Origin: Phylloscopus collybita
Lineage: Eukaryota; Chordata; Aves; Passeriformes; Phylloscopidae
DNA: 64,000 bases
Direction of reading: 5' to 3'
Assembly (NCBI GenBank): GCA_027886175.1
Contig: JAJNNQ010000006.1
Span: 620,001 to 684,000, forward strand
Position numbers and translations under genes: made by a program. The notes below the pieces were generated by a model, which saw nothing but the letters and a program-made list of their open reading frames with translations, was not told the origin of the DNA and did not search any database. Positions 27,128-36,900 of this stretch are shown here, one piece after another. Position 1 is the stretch's first letter, and every line of letters starts with the position of its first letter.

Positions 27128-27175
<48 letters not shown>
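27128..27175 (+). repeat. A48 homopolymer
   Basis: 48 consecutive A bases, then GGAAAAAG. The preceding sequence was not recognised as a retroposon, so it may be an expanded A microsatellite rather than a poly(A) tail. Confidence 0.95.
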
Positions 27176-27177
<2 letters not shown>

Positions 27178-27779
27178 AAAAAGATTGCATAGATGTGCCC
27201 AAAGCTCCAAAACTTGTATCATCTTGCACCAACTAGCAAAAAGTGAAAATGATCATCCCAGCTCAGTGACTCCGAGTAATGAGGAAAGGGCCAGTGATCA
27301 CACATGCCAGACACCTCATAAGAAGTTAGACAAAAAGAAAAGTGTTACCGAGAGCTTAAAAGATTAGAAGAAAGAGGAGAATTGGTGTTGAAACCCATGA
27401 AATGCCACAACGGGCAATGAGGGAGAGGCACCAGCCCTGCTCTGGCACGGGGCAGGACTGGTTTCTCTCCATAGGTCCCTGCCAGCCCCGACCCCCTCTG
27501 ACTCGGGAAGGATGAAACTCTGCTCCCCGTTTTGCACGCTGAATCTGAGCAGTGCCCTGGCAGCCAGGAGGGCCACCTGGCGTGGGAGGGAATTGTCCTG
27601 CTCTGCCCTGAGCTGGGGCAGCCTCACCTCCAGGCCTGGGGGTTGGCTTGGGTGCCACAGTGTAAGAAAGACATGGAGATATTAGAGCGTCCAAAGGAGA
27701 GCAGTGACGACGGTGAAGGGCCTTGAGGGGAAGCCCTGTGAGGTCACTTGGTGTGTCCGATGCTGGAGGAGACTGAGGG

Positions 27780-28340
27780 GAGGCCCCCGTGCGGTGGCAG
27801 TCCCCGGGCGGGGCGCTGCCGGTGCCGGCGGCCGCTGTGGCGCTGCCCCGGCCCGCGCTGCGGGAGCCCCGCGCTCGCGCCCCCCTCGCGCGGCGGTTCC
27901 GGGCGCGGCCGCGCGGGGGCGCCGCTGGCGGAGGGGCGGGGCGGCGCGCAGTGCGCGTGCGCGGTGACGCGCGGGGCCGTGCCCGCTATATGAGCCCCGG
28001 CAGGCGCTGACTCGGCCCTTTCCGCCCCGCTCCCGCCCTGCGCCCGGGTCGCTGCGCTGAGACCCCGCGCCCCCACCGCCCCCCGCCGCCGCCATGATCA
28101 TCTACCGGGACTGCATCAGCCGTAAGGCCGCGGGGGGGGGAAGGCGCGGCCGGGAGGGGCGGCCGGGCTGGCGCTCCGGGCTGGGGGGGGGAAGCGCGGC
28201 CCGGGCCCGGGCGCTGGGCCCGGCGGTGCCGCCGCGCATGTGCGGGGCTGGGCCGGGGCGGGGGGGGCGCGGGGACCGGGGGCGGGAGCGATGGGAGGAA
28301 AGTGGTGGGTGCCGGGAGGCGGAGGCTGACCCGCCTCGGT
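27780..28340 (+). promoter_or_regulatory. TPT1: TPT1 CpG-island promoter with TATA-like box, NRF1 site and 5'TOP start
   Basis: Very GC- and CpG-rich. A TATA-like CTATATGA lies at 27985-27992. A pyrimidine run CCCTTTCCGCCCCGCTCCC begins near 28016, about 29 bases further on, which matches the 5' terminal oligopyrimidine start known for TPT1 mRNA and ties its translation to mTOR/LARP1 control. Upstream are an NRF1-type palindrome TGCGCGTGCGCG (27952-27963) and an Sp1-type GAGGGGCGGGGCGG (27931-27944). The start site is inferred from spacing. Confidence 0.8.
28016..28121 (+). CDS. TPT1: TPT1 exon 1 (5' UTR and residues 1-9)
   Basis: The ATG at 28094 follows GCCGCCGCC, a strong Kozak context. 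The exon encodes MIIYRDCIS and the first base of Gln10, then splices at GTAAGG (28122). The 5' boundary is the inferred TOP start, so only the coding part from 28094 is certain. Confidence 0.85.
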
Positions 28341-31300
28341 GTGCGTGTGTGCTTGTCTGTCCCCCGCAGAGGATGAGATGTTCTCGGACATCTACAAGAT
28401 CCGGGAAGTGGCGGACGGCCTGTGCCTGGAAGTGGAGGGGAAGGTGAGTGCCCGCCCGCCCCGAAGGAGGGAGGGAGGGAGGAAGCGTTGCCGCGGTGAC
28501 TCACGGCCGGTGGGGAGTGGGGGTGGCGTCCCTGCGAAGGGTGAGGAGGGAGGGAGAGAAGGGGAGACCCACCTCGGCCCAGTGCCTGGTGCTGCCGTGG
28601 GTGGTGCCTGTGAGAGCCCAGGTCACCCAGGCTGCAGTATAATGGAGTTTGGGTTACGCACCGTGGGGGGAGTCATGCTTGGGTGCTATAGAATCATAGA
28701 ACGTTTTGGACTGGAATGGATCTTGAAGATCATCTAGTTCCAACGTCCCTGTCATGGGCAAGGACACCTTCCACTAGACCAGGTTGCTCAAAGCCCTATC
28801 CAGCCTGTCCTTGAACACTTCCAGAGATGGGGCATCCACAGGTTCTCTGGGCAACCTCTGCCAGTGCTTCCCATTTAAAGAATTTCTTCCTAATATCTAA
28901 TCTAAACCTGCTGTCTTTCAATTTGAACCCATTCCCCCTTCTGTCACTGGGAAATTAGGAGAGCTGCAGCCAGGTTCCTTGCACTGAAGTGTGTCTCTGG
29001 AGTTGTGCCCTGCTGTCAGGTCATAGGTGTGTAAGAGCAGTGGCGTTAAGGTTTTTTGCAGAGCCGTTAAGTTTTTTGATGTCTCTAAATCTAGATGGTC
29101 ACCAGGACAGAGGGTCAAATTGATGACTCTCTAATTGGTGGCAATGCCTCTGCTGAAGGTCCTGAGGGAGATGGAACAGAAGCCACGGTCATAACTGGTG
29201 TTGACATAGTAATTAACCACCATCTTCAGGAGACCAGCTTCACAAAAGAATCCTACAAGAAGTACATCAAGGATTACATGAAAGCGTAAGTGTTGGCAGG
29301 CTTTTCTTTTCAGCTGGATTGCAGTGGGTTTATGTGCTTGAGATTATAAAAACAGCATTGGATTTATTCCTAGTTGGTGTTAGTTCTTATACAGGTGTGA
29401 AACTGGCTGTGAACTTCAGTCATGTCTCAATGCCTGGCAGAGCTGGAGCCCTAAAGAATGGGTGCTGGAATATCTATGTTTATCTTGGCTGAGGTAGAGG
29501 GCCTGATCATGTGCTGTGGATCTTACTTGTAACCTTGCTGTTTTCTTTTGTATTTCTCCATGCCAAACCTTCATATGGAAGGGACTGTGGTGGTAAAGAA
29601 AAGCTTCTGAAGCTTTTCTAGCATGACAATGTAAACAGCTGAAAAATGTGTGTGAATGGGTCCTTTTTCCTAGCTCATGGTGTAATTCCTGCTGTTGGTG
29701 TTCAGTGGGGTTAATACCGAAAGTGAAAAAGCTTTTTGATGTGGGTGGGTGATACTCTAGCTGCTGTGCAAAGGGCTTGCTGATTTTTTGCCCATCACTA
29801 GCCTGGTTGTAAAATGACCATGGTAGGAGTGGCAGATAGTGTTCTGTGATTTCACATGCAAAATTAAGTTAAATTTGGGAGCTTTGAGAGGGAGTGGGGG
29901 AAAGGCAGCAAAATCCAAGACAGGTAGCTACTCTTTCTGCTATGATATCCTGCCAGACAGTGAAGTTATTAAGCCAGAACATGTTTTCAGAGCATTTTTT
30001 CTTTCTCCTTCAAGAATCAAAGCCAGACTTGAGGAACACAAGCCAGAGAGAGTAAAGCCTTTCATGACTGGGGCTGCAGAACAAATCAAACACATCCTTG
30101 CCAATTTCAAAAACTACCAGGTAAGTTATGTCTCCCTACAGCAGTATTGATAAGCTTTGATTGGTTCATCTGCTGAACAGCTTGTTGAGAGCTTTGAGGG
30201 TTCCTGTTGTGAGGATGCTAACCTGCCCTTCTCTGAGAGTGTGAGGGGCCCTAAGAGTCCAGGAGGAGGAACAGCCAAAGGCTGTTAGCTGTTTGGGGAT
30301 CTCATTTCAGCTGGTAGTGCTTGTAGTTAGCTGCAGTTGTTGTTATGGCGATTCAGGGACTGTGCAGTTGGACTTGGAAGGTGGGTCACTTTGGCCCTTG
30401 CTGTGTCATAGCAAGGTTCATAGCAGCATGGTAAAATTATTGAATTCACAGAAAGCTTTGGGTTGAAAAGCATCATCGAGTTCCAGTCCCCTGCCATGGG
30501 CAGGGACACCTTCCACTAGGCTCAGTTGCTCAGAGCCCCGTCGAGCCTGGCATCAGACACTTCCAGGGATGGAGTATCCACAGCTTCTCTGGTCAGCCTG
30601 TGCCAGTGCTTCACCACCACCACTGTAAATAATTTCTTCCTAATATATAATTTATCTATCCTCTTTTGAGTTTCAAAGCTATTTCCTGCTGTCCTATTGC
30701 AAAGTGCCCCTCTCCAGACTTTGTAGCCCCCTTTAGGTACTGGAAGGCGCTGTAAGGTCTCCCTGGAGCCTCTAGGGGTGAACAGCCCAAATTTTCTCAG
30801 TCTGTGCTCATAGGAGAGGTGCTCCAGGCCTCTGACCATCCTAGTGGCCCACCTGGGCTTGGTCCAGCAGGTCCATGTCCTTCTTGCTTTGGGATCCCAG
30901 CTCCAGAGTTGGATGCAGCACTCCAGGTGAGGTGTCAGCAGAGCAGAGGAACAAAATCACCTCCCTTGACCTGCTGGTCACTCCTCTTTTGATAAGTTTG
31001 GGTTTCTGGGCTGCAGGCTCACAGTGCTGGGTTACATGGAGTTACTGGTCATCCAACACCCCAAGTCTTCTGTCAATCCGTTCTCAAGCCTGCCTGTATT
31101 TGTGCTTGGGATTGCCCTCACCCAGGTGTAGGGCATTGGACTTGGCCTGTTACACTTCACGAGGTTTCCAGGGACCCACCTCTCCAGTCAAGGTCCCTCT
31201 CGATGACATCCCTTTCTTCTGGTGTGTCAACCATGGTGGCACTAAGATGGACAAGCTGCAGAGAAGGAAAATCCCTGTGCCTGGTCAGGGAGACTTTTAA

Positions 31301-32949
31301 ACTGATCTTGGTGATGATCCATTGTTTGTGTATAAAAAGGCATTTTCTCCTGGCATTAGCCAATTAAATGTCTTAGTGACACATTCCTCTGAAGTTCTTT
31401 GTAGGGGAGAACATGAATCCAGATGGAATGGTGGCTCTCCTGGACTTCCGTGAGGACGGTGTGACCCCATATATGATTTTCTTTAAGGACGGCTTAGAAA
31501 TCGAGAAATGTGTAAGTACTGAACTGAAGTGGGTGAATGTGCCCAAATACATGGTGAGCTCCTTCATCTCTTGTTCTCCTGTATCCTTGTTAAAGTTGAA
31601 CAGTAGCTGCCAGTTTCAAAACTTTAGATTTTGTGTAAGTGCAGCCTGATTGGTGTTTTCGTATTATACAAAGTGCCTGAAAATTTGAGTACCATTCAGT
31701 TGTACTAAAGGGGATGTACTGTCACTGCAGTGATTCATGGTGACTTAATGGCTAAGAAATGCAGAAGGGATTGCCCTGGTGAGAATGTGTGTAATTGGGA
31801 ATGGGTTTAAACCATTAGATTGAAGAGCAGGTCCTCTGAAATGGAGCACTTCTACTTTGGATCCCTTTTCTGGGGGTTAATAGTGAAGTACCTTGCATAG
31901 TCATGTTCTATCTTCTTTCACTTAATCTGATGCCCTTATACAAGAACTGTCAGTTTAAATATTGCCCTAATTTTGGGAACACACTAATACTTGACCAGGT
32001 ACTTAACCTTATTCTGTTTGGAATCTCCAACTACCTGAGCTCAGGACAGTTCCTCTGGTCTGCTTTAACTACTCTGTATTGGAATGTGGTTGCCACAAGA
32101 CAGTATCTGGATCCTAACACTTGTGGGGTTTTGGCTTGCTTAGAGACCTGTGGAATTCACTGCAGTATGGGATCACCAGTTGCTTTGCCAAGTCATTGTG
32201 GACTTGTGAAGTCTGTGTATAGACAGCTAAATTTATCTGTAAAGCCTCCCAAAGGCTTCCTGGTATGCATGTCATGTAAAAATGAGACAGATTCTGGTGT
32301 GGAGCAGCAGCCCAATTAAAGGAATACTTGAATTGGCCAGACAAACACAGCACCTCCCAGAGCCTCATGGAGGGGGAATGTCTGTCCTGGCCCTGGAGCA
32401 GGTGATCACCTGGAAGGTACCTCCTGGGAGTGAAAGTTTCCGTGCATCTCCTCTACAGGGCACACCTTTTGGATGTGTTGTTTGGATAACTCCATCTACT
32501 TCAAGGTGGAGTAAAAAAGAACAGTAACAGGGTGTTCCCATGTGCAGTAAAACCTGCTTCAGCTTCTTGGTGCAGCTGTTTTCAGAGACAGCAGATACAT
32601 TGTAAGCTCTGGTACTTGTTCAGGATGTGCTCTGACTTGAGAGGAAATCTGAACTTTGGTGTGTCAAGCAGGAAGGGTGTGAATGAGTGTTCCTCCTGGC
32701 TTGCTCAGCAGCTGGTGGGTGCCAGTTGCTCTGTGTGATTGTAAAAATGATCAGCATCCTCTGATAGACCATGAGCACTTCTCCTGTTGCTCCCTGGTTT
32801 GCACTAAGATGCAAAAATAACTTCCTTGCGCTTTCTGCCTGCCTGATTGTGGCAGCCCAGATTGAATTAGGGAATACAGAAACAAGCTGCAGGAACTTGC
32901 TGTTACTGTCATGACCTTCTGCTAACGCTCGCTACTCTTGTTTCAGTAA
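28094..32949 (+). CDS. TPT1: TPT1, translationally controlled tumour protein (TCTP), complete
   Basis: Complete plus-strand gene with coding exons 28094-28121, 28370-28443, 29095-29285, 30015-30120 and 31395-31511, and a last exon that begins with the TAA at 32947-32949. The joined frame is 172 codons, the usual vertebrate length. TCTP signature 1 is at residues 48-58 ([11 protein letters not shown], exon 3) and signature 2 begins [11 protein letters not shown] at residue 134 (exon 5). The helical-hairpin region is carried by exons 3 and 4 and the C-terminal Cys172 is kept. TCTP is an abundant cytosolic, Mss4-like-fold protein involved in growth, apoptosis control, calcium and tubulin binding. 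All splice junctions are GT-AG and in phase. Introns 2 and 4 contain CR1 insertions and intron 5 a snoRNA. Confidence 0.98.
28370..28443 (+). CDS. TPT1: TPT1 exon 2
   Basis: 74 bp between CCCCCGCAG and GTGAGT, encoding Gln10-Lys34. It includes the strongly conserved [20 protein letters not shown] segment. Confidence 0.97.
28689..28955 (-). mobile_element. CR1 LINE fragment in TPT1 intron 2
   Basis: The plus strand starts TAGAATCATAGAACG and continues with CR1 3'-UTR words in reverse orientation, such as AGGACACCTTCCACTAGACC (28761-28780), AATTTCTTCCTAATATCTAA and AATCTAAACCTGCTG. The 3' tail of the element is therefore at 28689 and its 5' truncation near 28955. Confidence 0.93.
29095..29285 (+). 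CDS. TPT1: TPT1 exon 3
   Basis: 191 bp following acceptor AAATCTAG, with donor GTAAGT after 29285. It encodes residues 35-97 and two bases of Ala98. It carries TCTP signature 1 and the conserved Ser46 in the DDSLIGGN loop, plus the start of the helical hairpin ([12 protein letters not shown]). Confidence 0.97.
29286..30014 (+). other. TPT1 intron 3
   Basis: 729 bp intron with GTAAGT donor and a TTCTTTCTCCTTCAAG acceptor. No mobile element or convincing snoRNA was found in it. Confidence 0.8.
30015..30120 (+). CDS. TPT1: TPT1 exon 4
   Basis: 106 bp encoding the end of Ala98 and residues 99-133. The sequence [20 protein letters not shown] is the second helix of the hairpin. Donor GTAAGT follows base 30120. 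Confidence 0.97.
30442..31235 (-). mobile_element. Long CR1 LINE fragment in TPT1 intron 4
   Basis: About 0.8 kb of CR1 in reverse orientation. It starts near AATTCACAGAAAGC, runs through AGGGACACCTTCCACTAGGC (30502-30521), AATTTCTTCCTAATATATAA, and further 5' CR1 blocks (CTCCAGGCCTCTGACCATCC, AGAGTTGGATGCAGCACTCC, CACCCAGGTGTAGGGCATTG) to about 31235. Open frames reported here are CR1 remnants. Confidence 0.92.
31395..31511 (+). CDS. TPT1: TPT1 exon 5 (C-terminal residues)
   Basis: 117 bp, exactly 39 codons, encoding residues 134-172 from [11 protein letters not shown] to the terminal EIEKC. A GTAG and the ATG of Met140 lie just inside the exon, but the frame and family alignment put the acceptor at TCTGAAG before 31395. 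Donor GTAAGT follows 31511. Confidence 0.97.
31512..32946 (+). other. TPT1 intron 5, snoRNA host
   Basis: 1435 bp intron ending in CTACTCTTGTTTCAG. It carries the H/ACA snoRNA at 32752-32881, which ends about 65 bases before the 3' splice site, as expected for splicing-dependent snoRNA release. The rest is unique sequence without coding exons. Confidence 0.85.
32752..32881 (+). ncRNA. SNORA31: H/ACA box snoRNA in TPT1 intron 5, SNORA31-type
   Basis: Two hairpins with hinge and tail. The 5' hairpin has GCATC 32754-32758 pairing with GATGC 32808-32812, ACCA 32768-32771 with TGGT 32795-32798 and GAGCA 32773-32777 with TGCTC 32788-32792. The H box is AAAATA at 32814-32819. The 3' hairpin has TTCC 32822-32825 with GGAA 32871-32874 and CTGCC 32835-32839 with GGCAG 32851-32855. 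The ACA box is at 32876-32878, three bases from the inferred end. The length of about 130 nt fits. Human SNORA31 (ACA31) is hosted by TPT1, so the name rests on host, class and size rather than on an alignment. It should guide rRNA pseudouridylation with dyskerin, NOP10, NHP2 and GAR1. Confidence 0.88.
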
Positions 32950-33172
32950 CAAATCAAACAGTATGGTTTTGGATCACTTGTCTTCATAGCTGGCTGCTGT
33001 TTCTTCTTCATCGGCACAACACCAGGAATCAGCAATGTCTAACAACTGGACTGATGTCATCTTGAGCTTTATTCACTTATTTTGACCCTGATTTGGAGTG
33101 GAGGCATTGTTTTAAAAAAACGAAAAAACATCTATCATGTAGGTTGTCTAAAATAAAACTCATTTAAACCCA
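32947..33172 (+). other. TPT1: TPT1 last exon: stop codon and 3' UTR
   Basis: The exon begins directly with TAA (32947-32949), as in other vertebrate TPT1 genes. The 3' UTR is about 220 bases and ends after the AATAAA at 33152-33157. The cleavage site is inferred 10-20 bases downstream. Confidence 0.9.
33152..33157 (+). terminator. TPT1: TPT1 polyadenylation signal
   Basis: AATAAA in TAAAATAAAACTCA, followed after about 25 bases by the T/GT-rich stretch TGATGTCTTTTGGTCTGGTG (33180-33199), a good downstream element. Confidence 0.9.
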
Positions 33173-33838
33173 TTCTAGGTGATGTCTTTTGGTCTGGTGT
33201 GTCTCAAGGTGACTCGAAGGAGAGGTTGCAGCATGGATTGGGTGCTGTCAGTAGCACAGCTGGTGCAGGCGCACTACAACTGGACTGTTTCCAGACAGAT
33301 TTCACAGTTTGCCTGTGGCACTGGAGTGCTAAAGCAGGTTGAGGTCAATAAGGCAAAGTCCAAGAAATGTCATAATGGAGTGGACCACCTTCATCTTATA
33401 TGATTGTGCAGAGACTTGCCTCTGGAAGAGATAAGAAATGAATAATAGAAACATCCCAGAATGGAATATGTGCTACTCAAGCAGAGTGCTGGCTGAGCCG
33501 CTTTGTCAGACAACAGTACTTGAGCCTCTCCTGAGCTGTGTGGTATGTGTCTCCATGAGCAAGGCAGGAAGGCTGAGTGGGAATACTGGGGAGAGAAGGT
33601 GAAATGGCTGTTTTCCAACACAGCCTGCTTGTGGTACTTTGTATGTGATAGCTGGGAGATACAAAGCATCATTGGGGAGCGTATGAACTAGAATTCAGCC
33701 AAGCTGCAGGATTTGAAGTTTTTCTGCACTTGGCCTCTTGGAGAGAGATGTTGGAATGGCCTAGCCTTGCCCCAGACTTCTTCCAAACCAAGCTTACTTG
33801 AGCATTACTTAAGTTCCTGCTGTATTCCTTGTTAGGGA

Positions 33839-33974
33839 ATGCATCTGTTTGACAGACCTGGAGCAAACACTGTTGCTTCTCGGGTTCTCTCTTGAGATGC
33901 AACAGTAACAGGTTCCTTGCGCTTTCTGCCTGTCTGACCCCGTGGCAGTTTGGATTGAATAAAGGAACACAAAT
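33839..33974 (+). ncRNA. Second H/ACA box snoRNA-like copy downstream of TPT1
   Basis: It shares TTCCTTGCGCTTTCTGCCTG with the intron-5 snoRNA and keeps the full layout. 5' hairpin: GCATC 33841-33845 with GATGC 33896-33900, ACC 33856-33858 with GGT 33883-33885, GGAGCA 33860-33865 with TGCTTC 33874-33879. H box: ACAGTA 33902-33907. 3' hairpin: TTCC 33913-33916 with GGAA 33964-33967, CTGCC 33926-33930 with GGCAG 33944-33948. ACA box: 33969-33971. Much of the loop and flank has changed while stems are kept, which argues for a functional RNA rather than a dead copy. It lies beyond the TPT1 poly(A) signal, so its host transcript is unknown. No poly(A) tail or target-site duplication marks it as a recent retrocopy. 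Confidence 0.78.
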
Positions 33975-36900
33975 TCCTTCAGAGCCCCGCCAGGAGCAAG
34001 GGGCTGTCTGTTGCTGCAGGCTGTGTTCCTGACCAGGGATGTTGCCTTGGACTGCTAATCATTAACCTTTCCTGCTGCAGTGATGGCAGAGGCATAGGAT
34101 GTTGAGGTGCCTGAAAGGGAGGGCATGGCCCACTTGCCAACTCTTTATCTCCTTCAAAGTTTTCACATCTTTGCTGTCTCGTGTCAGCTTTTGGCCCCTG
34201 GTGCTGGAGGGTGGAGGGGAGGTTCTGCAGGGGTGAGATAGATATGGCAGCAGGCTGGGAGGAGTGAGAGACTGGAGGAGGGAGTGGAGTGCCCTAGTTA
34301 TCTCAGGTTCCTGTCTGGGTAAAAAATACACCCTATTTTAGTTTTGTGAGAACTTCATATAGATGTGGGGGGGTTTAATTTATTTTTTATAGCTTTTTCA
34401 AGAAAAGATTTTGGGTTGACCGAGCTTCTGGATGAGGTACAATTTTGTTGTAACCTGCTTTAGCCAGTGGGGCTAAAGGCAGGGAGGCAGGTTCAAAGTC
34501 TAAATAACTCTTGCTTTTCTTGCAGAAGTGGGGCCAGATGAGGATGTTATCTTCCCTTTCCTGTTGCATCTGCATTAAAAATGGAAGCACTAATTAAAGA
34601 GAGGGAAAGGAAGCACTTAGTTTTCTCAGTTGAGTAAAGTTAAATGTGGGCAGGGCAGTGCTGGTATGGCTGTGCTACCCCTTATAGCTCTGGCTCCCAC
34701 TTCCTGTGAGTCGAAGTTTAAAACTCGGTGGAGCTGATAAGTGGGAGTGGGAATGACTCCTCCCCCTGCATCACCGGCCCTGCCGAGGCTGGGAGCCCTG
34801 GGCAGCAGCCTGGAGCAAATGCCCACGTGGCACCTGTGCACAGATGCGGCGCTGCTTTGAAAAGCAGGTGCTTCAAAGCAGGAGGAGCACAGCCTTGCTG
34901 CTTGGTTGAATGGCAAATAGTGTGTCATCCTGTCTGTACTCAGGCTCATTGGCATATTTAATTGCTGTGTGCAGACATTCCTAACTAGGGAGTTCTTTGC
35001 TCCAAGCAGGTGTGCTTTTACTGCAAGGCACCACCTCTGGTGGGAAGGCTCCTTTCAGCCTGCTGTAAGGAAGTGTCAGTTCAAAGGCTCTGGAGATGCT
35101 GGATTTTGCTTGTTTCTTCAGTGAGTTGCAAGAGAAGTGTTTTTGCTGCACTCATTGCACTTCCCAAAAATGCATTGCTGCCTTCAGTTTCTCAGGGAAG
35201 AGGATAAGTCTTGCTGATCTGCAGCATCAAGTCTGTCAGATGTACCAGGGAGGGTGTGGCAGGGAAGGACTGCGGCAGTGACAAGTGGTTGTTGCAGCTG
35301 CACTGCTGTGGAGTCAGGGTGAGGGAGAGGTGGGAGTCACTACATGCTGTGAAGGGAGGCCCGTGCTGGTAAGTGCACTTGCCCACAGCCCATGACACAG
35401 CTCTGCCTTGGGAAGGAAGTCGGTGGATTTCCTCATAGCGTAATTCCTCATCTTCTGGCCCTGAAAAGCTGAAGGGATTTGGAAAGGAAAGTCTTCATAC
35501 TTAAACGACAGCTTTGGAGTTACTAAATTGATAAATTCCCCCATGACAACAAATTATCCTGGTGTTGCTTAAAATACAGCTGGAACTGAAGGACAGCTTT
35601 AATACTTAGCCCTGTCTTGTTTTAAAATGTACTTATCAGGCTTGCATCTTGCATTCCTGGAAAGATACTTTCAGTGGATTTGGGAAGGATCCAGACTGCA
35701 TTTTCCCTGAGCCTCATGGAGCAGGTTAAGCAGCTAGGTAGAAACCTTCCTTATGCTGGCTCAGGTCTCTGGGGCCAAGGAGGCTGCTCCTGCACCCACT
35801 ACAAGCTGGATGCTGACAGGAGAAGGAAGGCTTATTTGCTTATGAATAGGAAAACCTGCCTTTTTAGAATCATTCTTCTGTGGGTTGGGGCTGAGGGAAG
35901 CATCTGTGCTGGGCATGTGTTCCATGGTTCCTTTGACCTTTTGCCCTCCCACCCCACTGTTCCCTCTCAATGTCTGCTTTTTGTCGAACAGTTTTGCTAT
36001 CCCACCTACATATCCACTCTATTTTTGCCCTCTGGAAACAAATAAAGAACCCCAAACACTTTTCCATGTGCCAGTGACTGATGTTAAGGTTGGAATGCTG
36101 CTACAGCAGCATTTTGCTGCTTGGCTGTCTGCTTTGAGGAGAAGGGATGCAGACCTGGGGCTGTTGATGCAGGGCAGGGAACATCTGGTGTGCTGGGAGA
36201 GGCACTGGTATCCCCAGAGCCCCAAGTGGGTGATGGTCTTGGAACCTTGTGCAGCCCCCAGCTTTGGAAGGAGGGAGAGAGAACCTGCAAAGGGAAGATT
36301 CTAAATGAAAGTATGTAGGAAACACAGTTGGGTTTGATTGGTGCTGTGGGCTTTTTTTGTGAATTTATTTTTTAACTCAGTTTAGCTCACAGTAAGGAGG
36401 CAATTACAATAAGCTTAGAACACTTTTGTTGTCAAATAGAAGACTAGGGTTTTTTCAGATGTGGAAAATAATAGGAAAGCTGCAATTTGCTTTCTTCCCT
36501 AAGCAAGTCTCTGGCTGTTGAGCTGGCACAGGTCAGCCCACTGCAATCTTGGCAGTGTTTTCAGTGACAGCCGTTCAGGGAGGATGCTTTCATTAAAGAG
36601 CAATAGTATCTACATCAAGATACTTCTGCTTTTTCACACTCTGTTGCTGGCTTGGAGCAGATAGAGCCTCCCTCTGCTCCCGTGTACCTCCATCTGTGCT
36701 TTAGCTCTGTAGCCACTTCTCTAGGGTGTCACTGCCATTGTAAGCTGGGATGTTTTGCTCTGGACAAGGACATCTGTGTCATTGTAGCCAACAGTGGGAG
36801 AGCAGCAGTTAAACACCATGTTTACTAGCTCACAGACAAGCATCTTGGTAGGAGGAAAAATCCCTAGCCAAGCCTGGAAGTTTTTTGCCCTAAACAATAC

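Larger units (their letters stand above)
22980..27780. other. Intergenic DNA upstream of TPT1
   Basis: About 4.8 kb with no recognised gene. It contains the palindrome at 24592-24625, the A/G homopolymer block at 25377-25433, an A-rich tract at 26158-26186 and the A48 run at 27128-27175. An antisense non-coding transcript (a human TPT1-AS1 equivalent) could start from the TPT1 CpG island here, but no exon can be supported from sequence. Confidence 0.55.

Noticed and set aside
27682..28504. Several long frames on both strands around TPT1 exon 1
   Set aside because: CpG-island composition artefacts; only the frame starting at 28094 fits TPT1.
29690..29790. Possible C/D box snoRNA in TPT1 intron 3 (TTTTGATGTGGG ... 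GCTGATTT)
   Set aside because: C and D boxes are imperfect, no terminal stem or internal C'/D' boxes could be paired.
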